Both the position numbers and the translations under genes were made by a program. Below the pieces are notes generated by a model. That model made no database searches and was not told the origin of the DNA. It saw nothing but the letters and a program-made list of their open reading frames with translations. This document shows, piece after piece, positions 1-5,900 of a DNA stretch of 7,185 nt (positions are counted from its first letter, which is position 1; each line of letters opens with the position of its first letter). Source of the DNA: an uncultured Oscillospiraceae bacterium. Its GTDB lineage: Bacteria > Bacillota_A > Clostridia > Oscillospirales > Oscillospiraceae. The stretch spans positions 1 through 7,185 of the forward strand of contig CAAGIU010000077.1 of the NCBI GenBank assembly GCA_900770015.1. Reading direction: 5' to 3'.

Positions 1-10
1 CAAACGGAGT

Positions 11-76
11 ACCCTCTCAGTCAGCCTGTTCGGCTGACAGCTCTCCCAAAGGGAGAGCCAAGGGCGCTACCGCGCC
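11..76. repeat. Dispersed two-hairpin (REP-like) intergenic repeat, left copy
   Basis: Two adjacent perfect hairpins are visible: GTCAGCC (20-26) pairs with GGCTGAC (32-38), and GCTCTCCC (40-47) pairs with GGGAGAGC (51-58) around an AAA loop. A third short stem, GGCGC (63-67) with GCGCC (72-76), follows. The first two hairpins, plus the flanking CCCTCTCAG, match in inverted orientation the element at 7123-7168, so this is a repeated element and not a lone terminator. No T-tract follows on the + strand. I associate such elements with Oscillospiraceae genomes, but copy number cannot be judged from this window. Confidence 0.75.
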
Positions 77-125
77 AGTGCGTTTAATTACAACGTGCTG
101 AGTTAACCCGATAAGCACAATTCAT

Positions 126-162
126 AAAATGCCGATGCAATACGTGTCGGCATTTTTGTTTT
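126..162 (+). terminator. Intrinsic terminator of a gene to the left of the window
   Basis: AAAATGCCGA (126-135) pairs perfectly with TCGGCATTTT (147-156) around an 11-base loop, and a T-rich tract (153-162, TTTTTGTTTT) follows. This is the usual form of a Rho-independent terminator for + strand transcription. No gene lies before it in the window, so it should end a transcript starting left of position 1 and passing through the repeat at 11-76. Confidence 0.75.
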
Positions 163-247
163 CGATGGTACCATGTTCAATGACTGCCGTGCCCCTGCAA
201 AGGCCAGGCAATTCCTTCACCGGGAAGGAAAGGAATCCGGCGGATGC

Positions 248-276
248 TTTACTTTTGGGGGCAAATCGGGTAAGAT
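248..276 (+). promoter_or_regulatory. Candidate sigma-A promoter for the 299-gluQ pair
   Basis: TTTACT (248-253) and TAAGAT (271-276) are separated by 17 bases and each match the consensus hexamers at four of six positions. The predicted start would be near 283, leaving a very short leader that still contains the ribosome binding site GGAGG (287-291). The match is modest. It is supported mainly by position, between an upstream terminator and the first gene. Confidence 0.35.
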
Positions 277-298
277 AGTAAAAAAGGGAGGGATGACG

Positions 299-640
299 AT
301 GTTCGACGATCCGAAGAAGTCGCTGCAGCAGCTGGAGGCCCGGCTGTTGGCGGCGGAGGAGCCGGAGTATGCAGAACCGGAGCAGGACGATGACCCGGAG
401 GCGGCTCTGACGCAGGTGAAGCAGATTCTGGCAAGAGACGATGCGAATACCGGCCGCGCTCAGCCCCTGTCCCAGAGCTATGTGGCGCGGAAGCATCTGG
501 AGCAGCTCCGGGAAGAGGAAGAGACCCGGGAGAAGATCCGCCGGGTCAAAAACAACCGCACCGGCGGCCTTGCGGCGGCGTTGCTGCTGGAGATCGCCGC
601 CCTGATGGGGGTGATCGCATGGTGGGCGCTATGCAGATGA
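299..640 (+). CDS. Small acidic single-pass membrane protein, function unknown
   Basis: This encodes a 113-residue protein that I cannot assign to a family. Residues 1-50 are acidic, with a run of E, P and D around 20-34. Residues 58-85 are charged and probably helical (heavy in E, R and K). Residues 89-110 are a hydrophobic segment ending in WWALCR, preceded by the basic stretch KNNR, so the protein is probably tail-anchored with its N-terminus in the cytoplasm. The start at 299 is chosen because GGAGG (287-291) lies 7 bases upstream. The in-frame ATG at 293 touches that site, and an ATG at 173 has no site and would add an unconvincing extension. The 3' end overlaps gluQ by 22 bases, which suggests co-transcription and translational coupling. 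The link to tRNA modification is positional only. Confidence 0.72.
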   Translation: MFDDPKKSLQQLEARLLAAEEPEYAEPEQDDDPEAALTQVKQILARDDANTGRAQPLSQSYVARKHLEQLREEEETREKIRRVKNNRTGGLAAALLLEIAALMGVIAWWALCR

Positions 641-1587
641 AGCCCGTTGGACGGTTCGCGCCCACCCCGTCCGGCAGAATGCATATGGGCAACGTGTTTG
701 CCGCCCTCATCGCCTGGCTGTCCGTCCGCTCCCGGGACGGGGAGATGGTTCTGCGGATGGAGGATCTGGATACCCAGCGCACCAGCGCGAAATATGCCCA
801 GCTGCTGCGGGAGGATCTTGCCTGGCTTGGCCTGACGTATGACCGGGAGACCCCGCCCCAGAGCCAAAGAAGCGAAACCTACGATCGCTATTTTGAAATC
901 CTCCGGGAAAAGGGCCTGCTGTACCCCTGCTACTGCACCCGCAGCCAGCTGCACAGCGTCAATGCCCCCCACCTCAGCGACGGCACCTATGTCTACCCCG
1001 GCACCTGCCGGAATCTGACGGATGCTCAGCGGGCTGCCTTTGACCGTGCCCCGGCCTGGCGGGTTGTGGTTCCCCACCGGGAGTGGTTTCTCACCGACCG
1101 GGTGCAGGGGGATTACCGGCTGAACCTGGCCACCCAGTGCGGCGATATGGTGGTCCGGCGGGCCGACGGCGTGTATGTCTACCAGCTGGCCGTCACCGTG
1201 GACGACGGGGAAGCGGGGGTGACGGAGGTGGTCCGGGGTATGGATCTGCTCAGCTCCGCGCCCCGGCAGATGTACTTGCAGGAGCTTTTCGGCTTTCCCC
1301 ACCCGGACTACGGTCATGTCCCCATGCTGCTGGCGCCGGATGGAAGAAGGCTCAGCAAGCGCGACCGGGATCTGGATCTGGGGGAGCTTCGCAAATTCGT
1401 AAAGCCCCAGCGCGTCATCGGCACCCTGGCCCACGCCGCAGGCCTGATTGACCGGCTGGAGGAGATTTCCGCCCGGGAGCTGGCCGCCGAATTCCGGTGG
1501 GACAAGCTCCGGGGGGAGGCGATTTACCTGGATGCCCGGGCCATTTACGGCGAAAGCCCTTGCGTTTCCGGCGGCGGAAGCGTATAA
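619..1587 (+). CDS. gluQ: Glutamyl-Q tRNA(Asp) synthetase (GluQRS)
   Basis: This 322-residue protein is a class I glutamyl-tRNA synthetase paralogue without an anticodon-binding domain; E. coli GluQ is of similar size (about 300). The family activates glutamate without tRNA and attaches it to queuosine at position 34 of tRNA(Asp). Visible motifs are GRFAPTPSG (11-19) running into the HIGH-type signature HMGN (22-25), RMEDLD (46-51), and the zinc-site pattern C104-x-C106 with Y126-xxx-C130. Further on are VDDGEAGVTEVVRGMDLL (194-211) and a KMSKS-type loop RLSKRD (244-249). The start at 619 is favoured because GGGGGTGATC (607-616), close to the ideal anti-16S sequence, lies just upstream inside the previous gene. 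ATG at 637, giving a 4-base ATGA overlap, is the alternative and also keeps all motifs. The last dozen residues (ESPCVSGGGSV) look like a disordered tail. Confidence 0.93.
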   Translation: MVGAMQMKPVGRFAPTPSGRMHMGNVFAALIAWLSVRSRDGEMVLRMEDLDTQRTSAKYAQLLREDLAWLGLTYDRETPPQSQRSETYDRYFEILREKGLLYPCYCTRSQLHSVNAPHLSDGTYVYPGTCRNLTDAQRAAFDRAPAWRVVVPHREWFLTDRVQGDYRLNLATQCGDMVVRRADGVYVYQLAVTVDDGEAGVTEVVRGMDLLSSAPRQMYLQELFGFPHPDYGHVPMLLAPDGRRLSKRDRDLDLGELRKFVKPQRVIGTLAHAAGLIDRLEEISARELAAEFRWDKLRGEAIYLDARAIYGESPCVSGGGSV

Positions 1588-1588
1588 T
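1560..1588 (+). promoter_or_regulatory. Candidate promoter for the nucleotidyltransferase gene
   Basis: A perfect -10 hexamer TATAAT (1583-1588) lies 17 bases after TTGCGT (1560-1565), which keeps the TTG of the -35 consensus. The -10 overlaps the gluQ stop codon. A start near 1595 would give a leader of about 55 bases to the ATG at 1650. The gene may therefore have its own promoter besides readthrough from gluQ. Confidence 0.5.
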
Positions 1589-1634
1589 GAAGGAAACCGG
1601 TCAGGAAGTGCCTGACCCCAACGATCATTTTTAA
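1587..1634 (+). CDS. Possible 15-codon mini-ORF coupled to gluQ
   Basis: The gluQ stop TAA shares its last base with an ATG (TAATG), a common re-initiation arrangement. The frame runs 15 codons (MKETGQEVPDPNDHF) to TAA, ending 15 bases before the next start and just before its ribosome binding site. It has no clear ribosome binding site of its own. It lies ahead of the start site predicted from the 1560-1588 promoter, so only the gluQ readthrough transcript could encode it. It may be a chance frame; I recognise no peptide family. Confidence 0.15.
   Translation: MKETGQEVPDPNDHF
1599..1617 (+). other. Leader hairpin between gluQ and the nucleotidyltransferase gene
   Basis: GGTCAGG (1599-1605) pairs perfectly with CCTGACC (1611-1617) around a 5-base loop. 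The nearest T-run (1628-1632) is about ten bases further on, so this is not a standard intrinsic terminator. It could stabilise the 5' end of a transcript starting near 1595 or attenuate readthrough from gluQ. The ribosome binding site AAAAAGGAGA (1633-1642) is left free. Confidence 0.4.
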
Positions 1635-1649
1635 AAAGGAGATACGATC

Positions 1650-2570
1650 ATGGCAAATGCACCTGTCCTCGTCGTGCTGGCAGCCGGTATGGGCAGCCGT
1701 TACGGCGGACTGAAACAGATCGACCCCGTGGGCTCTCAGGGCGAAGCCATTCTGGACTACTCCATTTTTGATGCCTATGAGGCAGGCTTCCGCACGGCGG
1801 TCATCCTCATCAAGGAGGCCATCCGGGAGGACTTCATGGCCACCGTGGGCGCTCGTCTGGCCAAAAGCCCCATGGAAATCCGCTATGCCTATCAGGAGCT
1901 GAACAAGCTGCCCGCGGGCTATTCCGTTCCCGAGGGGCGGGTGAAGCCCTTCGGCACCGGCCACGCCGTCCTGTGTGCCGGCGAGCAGGTGGGGGATGCC
2001 CCCTTCGCAGTCATTAATGCCGACGACTACTACGGCAAGGCCGCATTCCGGACGATTTTCGAGGCGCTTTCCCATACCACCGATCCCTACGGCTACTGCA
2101 TGGTGGGCTATGAGCTGAGCAAAACCGTCACCGAAAACGGCAGCGTGGCCCGGGGCGAATGCAGCATCGACGAAAACGGCTACCTGGTGAAGATCACCGA
2201 GCGAACCCAGATCGAAAAGTACGACGGCGGCATCCACTACACCGAGGACGGCGAGACCTGGACGGATCTGCCGGAGGACACCGTTGTCTCCATGAATCTC
2301 ATGGGCCTGATGCCCAGCTTCCTGAAGGAGGCGGCGGACCGGTTCCCCGCGTTCCTGGACAAAGCGCTGGCGGAAAATCCCCTGAAGGGCGAGTATTTCC
2401 TGCCCAGCATCGTCCAGCAGCTGCTCAGCGAGGGAAAGGCAACCATGAAGGTGCTGACCTCCCCCGACAAGTGGTACGGCGTCACCTACGCGGCGGACAA
2501 GCCCGTGGTGGTGGCAGCGCTGAAGGCCATGACCGAGCAGGGCCTGTACCCCGACGGCCTGTGGAAATAA
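1650..2570 (+). CDS. Sugar-phosphate-type nucleotidyltransferase (NTP_transferase fold)
   Basis: This 306-residue cytoplasmic enzyme belongs to the NTP_transferase family, which joins an NTP to a sugar-1-phosphate or similar phosphate and releases pyrophosphate. Seen in the sequence are the nucleotide-binding signature LAAGMGSRYGGLKQ (10-23), the DYSIFDAYEAGF segment (36-47), a second loop PFGTGHAV (100-107), the metal-binding region NADDYYG (123-129), VSMNLMGL (213-220) and GEYFLP (247-252). GGAG (1638-1641) lies 8 bases before the ATG. Length and motifs fit a widespread group often labelled simply nucleotidyltransferase family protein. The closest functional models are uridylyl-, cytidylyl- or guanylyltransferases, and the substrate cannot be read from the sequence. 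In many genomes such enzymes work with a sugar or choline kinase of the APH fold, but none is visible here. A strong terminator follows directly. Confidence 0.88.
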   Translation: MANAPVLVVLAAGMGSRYGGLKQIDPVGSQGEAILDYSIFDAYEAGFRTAVILIKEAIREDFMATVGARLAKSPMEIRYAYQELNKLPAGYSVPEGRVKPFGTGHAVLCAGEQVGDAPFAVINADDYYGKAAFRTIFEALSHTTDPYGYCMVGYELSKTVTENGSVARGECSIDENGYLVKITERTQIEKYDGGIHYTEDGETWTDLPEDTVVSMNLMGLMPSFLKEAADRFPAFLDKALAENPLKGEYFLPSIVQQLLSEGKATMKVLTSPDKWYGVTYAADKPVVVAALKAMTEQGLYPDGLWK

Positions 2571-2582
2571 CAGAAAACATCG

Positions 2583-2619
2583 AAGGCCCGCAGAGCAAAG
2601 CCAAGCTCTGCGGGCTTTT
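2583..2619 (+). terminator. Strong intrinsic terminator after the nucleotidyltransferase gene
   Basis: GCCCGCAGAGC (2586-2596) pairs perfectly over 11 bases with GCTCTGCGGGC (2605-2615) around an 8-base loop. Flanking A and T bases extend the stem and TTTT (2616-2619) follows. It begins 13 bases after the stop codon and should separate this gene from the RND gene downstream. Confidence 0.9.
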
Positions 2620-2647
2620 CACGCGGGTTTTCCAAAGGGATGGCGGG

Positions 2648-2824
2648 AAATTGTAATTTTCAGTTAGATTGGAGAGTGAAGAGTGGAGAGTGGAGATAAC
2701 TGAAACTTACGGCTTCCGTGTTTTTTATGCAGAATTCAACGGTATAGATGATAGAGGAAACGGATCTATTTCATTATCTTCACTCTACACTCTTCAATCT
2801 CCACTCTCACGCAAATTCCAATTT
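2648..2824. mobile_element. MITE-like element with about 50-bp terminal inverted repeats
   Basis: The left arm (2648-2699) and the reverse complement of the right arm (2774-2824) can be aligned by hand with 44 of 51 positions matching and one gap. Both begin AAATTG.AATTT and contain stacked GAGAGTGGAGA / AAGAGTG motifs ending in GATAA. The 74-base interior is AT-richer than the flanking genes and encodes nothing convincing. An open frame starting TTG at 2669 and running to 2875 has no ribosome binding site and is mostly inverted-repeat sequence. No clear target-site duplication is seen. It may be a miniature transposable element moved by a transposase elsewhere, or an intergenic hairpin repeat that spreads in another way. 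Confidence 0.7.
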
Positions 2825-2884
2825 GTCTCTATGCGAATCATGGAAAAAATCTTTTTCCGACAGAACGCTGTGTGACACAAATTA

Positions 2885-2916
2885 TTAACACTTTGGCCCT
2901 CCGGGTGTGATATGAT
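2885..2916 (+). promoter_or_regulatory. Candidate extended -10 promoter of the RND gene
   Basis: TATGAT (2911-2916) matches the -10 consensus at five of six positions and is preceded by TG at 2908-2909 with one spacer base, the extended -10 form. TTAACA (2885-2890) matches the -35 at five of six but lies 20 bases upstream, longer than ideal. The predicted start is near 2922, about 40 bases before the ATG at 2963. The region lies between the upstream terminator and the gene, so a promoter is expected here. Confidence 0.5.
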
Positions 2917-2956
2917 AAAATGAAATATGATTGACTTGTCTCTATCCCGGGAGGGC
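2896..2956 (+). promoter_or_regulatory. Possible long-range pairing over the RND ribosome binding site
   Basis: GCCCTCCGGG (2896-2905) can pair with CCCGGGAGGGC (2946-2956) in ten base pairs with one bulged G. The second arm contains the GGAGG (2950-2954) that drives translation from 2963. A transcript starting upstream of 2896 could therefore hide its ribosome binding site. A transcript starting near 2922 would lack the first arm. On DNA the same arms flank the -10 region and could serve as an operator-like inverted repeat. Confidence 0.3.
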
Positions 2957-2962
2957 GCAGAA

Positions 2963-5900
2963 ATGCCAAAATTCAGTGTAAAAAAACCGCTGACCGTGTT
3001 TGTGGCGGTGATTGCCGTTCTGGTGCTGGGTGTGGTGGCCTATTTTAAGATGACGCCGGACCTGCTGCCGAACATGAACTTTCCCTACATCCTCATTATG
3101 ACCACTTATCCCGGCGCCAGCCCCGAAAAGGTGGAGGCTGAGGTCACAAAGCCCATGGAGCAGGCCATGTCCACCCTGGAGCATATCAAGGAGGTCAGTT
3201 CCACCTCCAATGAAAATTACAGCACCGTGCTGCTGGAATTTGAGGAGTCCGTGAATATGGACACCATCGGCGTGGACATCCAGCAGAGCATCACGGCGCT
3301 GTCCGCGGGTTGGGACGACATGGTGGGTACGCCCTATGTGCTGAAGATCAACCCCTCCATGCTGCCTGTTGAGGTGGCAGCCGTGGCCATGGACGGAAAG
3401 ACCACCATGGAGCTGACGGAATTTCTGAACGATACCCTGATGACCAAGCTGGAGGGCATCACCGGCGTGGCGCGGATCACCACCACCGGCGCCGTGGAGC
3501 AGGAGCTCCATGTGGTGCTGTCCCAGGAGAAGATCGACAGGAAGAACATTCAGATTGCCAATGCCATCAATGGCGAGTTGGACGAGGCCGCCAACGATCT
3601 GCTGGAAAAGAAGGAAGAGCTGGAGGACGCCCAGGAGCAGATCGACAGCGCCCGGCTGCAGCTGGACAACGGCAAGGCAGCTCTATCCAGCTCCACCGCC
3701 TCCGCAGAGGCGGAGCTGAGCCAGAAGCAGGCGGAGCTGGTGTCCACCAAGGCGGAGATTCAGAATCAGATCTCCCAGCTGAATTCCGGCATTTCCCAGA
3801 TGCAGATGATCCTGGAGCCGCTGAAGCTGGTTCAGTCCGGCATCAACGAGCTGCGGGAGCAGCTGAGTCCCCTGCGCCGGGAGCTGGGGGAGCTGCAGGA
3901 GCTGGAGAAGCGCTATGAGGATCTGGAAACCCGCCAGGCGGCTTTTGACGCTTCCATTCAGTCCGTCTATGATGACCCGGAGCTTTCCGACGAGGAGAAG
4001 GAAGCCATCATCGCCGAAATGCAAAATGGCCCCGAACAGGCCCAGCTGACAGCCGACCGGGAGGCGCTGGAGCAGGAATTCGAGCTTCGGGGCTTTGAGA
4101 CCATTGAGGACCTTCAGGCCCGGGAAGCGGAGCTGGAGGCACGAATTGCCGAGCTGGACGCCCGGATTGCGGAGCTGGAGGCCACCCTGGCCGCCCAGGG
4201 CATCGAGCTGAATTACCTGGATAAGAAGATTGCCGAGCTGGAGGAAAACGTTGCCCAGATGACCGAGGCCCGGGACTATCTGGAAAAGGATGTGATTCCC
4301 CAGCTGGACAGCGGCATGCTGCAGCTGAAGGACGCCACGAGAATTCTCAGCCAGCAGAAGACCTCCGGTCTGCTGGAGATCAGCAGCGCCATGGCCGAGC
4401 TGGCAGCCAACGCCGCCACCATGGAGGCGGCGCTGAGCCAGATGGAAAGCGGTCTGGACACCATTGAATCCAGCCGTCAGGACGCCCTGTCCAAAGCCGA
4501 CCTGAACGGTATCCTCACCATGGACATGATTTCGGGGATTCTCCAGGCCCAGAGCTTCTATATGCCCGCGGGCTATGTTACCCAGGACGGCAACAGCTTC
4601 ATGATCTCCGTGGGTGAGGAGATCACCGACGTGGAGACCCTGAAAAATCTGCTGCTGTTCGACCCCGGCATCGAGGGCGTGGACCCCATCCGGCTGGACG
4701 ATGTGGCGGAGGTCACCCTGACGGACAACCGGGACGAATCCTATGCCCGGCTGGACGGACAGGAGAGCATCGTCCTCAGCTTTGAAAAGCAGAGCACCTA
4801 CTCCACCGCCGGAGCCACAAAGAACATCAATGCCCGGTTCCGGGAGCTGGAGGAGCAGTACCCGGGTCTGCATTTCGTGGCGCTGATGGATCAGGGCGAC
4901 TACATCTACATGATCGTGGAGAATATCCTCAGCAGCCTGCTGATGGGCGCGGTTTTTGCCGTGTTCATCCTGTTCCTGTTCCTGCGGGATATCCGGCCAA
5001 CCCTCATCACCCTGTGCGCCATCCCCATCAGCGTGGTCTTTGCCGTGGTGCTGATGTATTTTTCTGGTGTTACCATCAATATGATCTCGCTGGGCGGACT
5101 TGCCGTGTCGGTGGGTATGCTGGTGGATAACTCCGTTGTGGTCATTGAAAATATCTACCGCCTGCGCGCCAGGGGCGCCAACCGCATCCAGGCAGCCGTC
5201 TCCGGCGCGGGTCAGGTGGCGGGCGCCGTTACGGCATCCACGCTGACCACCGTCTGCGTATTCGCGCCCATCGTCTTTGTGGAGGGCATCACCAGACAGC
5301 TGTTTACCGATCTGGCGCTGACCATGACCTATGCCCTGCTGGCATCGCTGATCGTGTCGCTGACGCTGGTGCCTGCCATGGCCTCCGGTATGCTGAAAAA
5401 GCAGCGGAAGCAGAAGGAAAACGGCTTCTTCCGGAGGCTGCTGAACGGCTATGCCAGGGCGGTCAACTTCTCCCTGAATCACAAATTCCTGGTGCTGATG
5501 ATGGCGGTCTGTGCCCTGGTGGCCACAGCCTGCTTCGCCATTGCCCGGGGCTTCAGCTTCATGCCGGACATGGATATGCCCAGCGCCAATATCAGCATTT
5601 CCATGCCTGAAGACTACGACATGGAGCAGGCTGTGGAGCTGGCCGACGAGGTGCTGGACAGAATCAGCGACCTTGATGGCATTGAGACCGCCGGCGCCAT
5701 GATGTCCTCCGGCGGTATGGGAATCCTGGGCGGCGGAAGCGGTGACAGTCTGGATGTGACGGTGTATATTTCCCTCTCCGATGAGACTGCCTCCGGCGAG
5801 GAGATGGGCGAAGAGATCATTGCCCTGTGCTCCGACCTGCCCTGTACCATCACCAGCTCCTCTGCCATGATGGATATGAGCATGCTCACCGGCAGCGGCA

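Noticed and set aside
95..118. GTGCT...AGCAC inverted repeat around GTTAAC
   Set aside because: Only five base pairs with a 14-base gap; could be an operator but is equally likely by chance.
478..1434. Minus-strand open frame opposite gluQ and the small membrane gene
   Set aside because: It overlaps two well-supported + strand genes, shows no recognisable motif, and is explained by codon bias.
1595..1649. Riboswitch in the nucleotidyltransferase leader
   Set aside because: The leader is only about 55 bases with one simple hairpin and no known aptamer features.
1545..2237. Minus-strand open frame opposite the nucleotidyltransferase
   Set aside because: It is antisense to a gene with clear family motifs; its protein looks like a codon-bias shadow.
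2159..2656. Alternative + strand frame across the end of the nucleotidyltransferase
   Set aside because: It runs through the gene's own motifs in another frame and through the terminator hairpin, with low-complexity G/R/P content.
2842..2858. GGAAAAA / TTTTTCC hairpin before the RND promoter
   Set aside because: Seven mostly A-T pairs in an AT-rich stretch, with no T-tract after it; too weak to call as a terminator or regulatory site.
2669..2875. 68-codon frame starting TTG between the two large genes
   Set aside because: It has no ribosome binding site, and most of it is the inverted-repeat element at 2648-2824.
2927..2962. Earlier ATG for the RND gene, 12 codons upstream
   Set aside because: It has no Shine-Dalgarno and would start about 5 bases after the predicted transcription start; the ATG at 2963 has GGAGG at ideal spacing and begins the usual short N-terminus before TM1.
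4121..4183. CRISPR-like short regular repeats
   Set aside because: The regular 21-base units are coding heptads in frame with the RND gene, without unique spacers.
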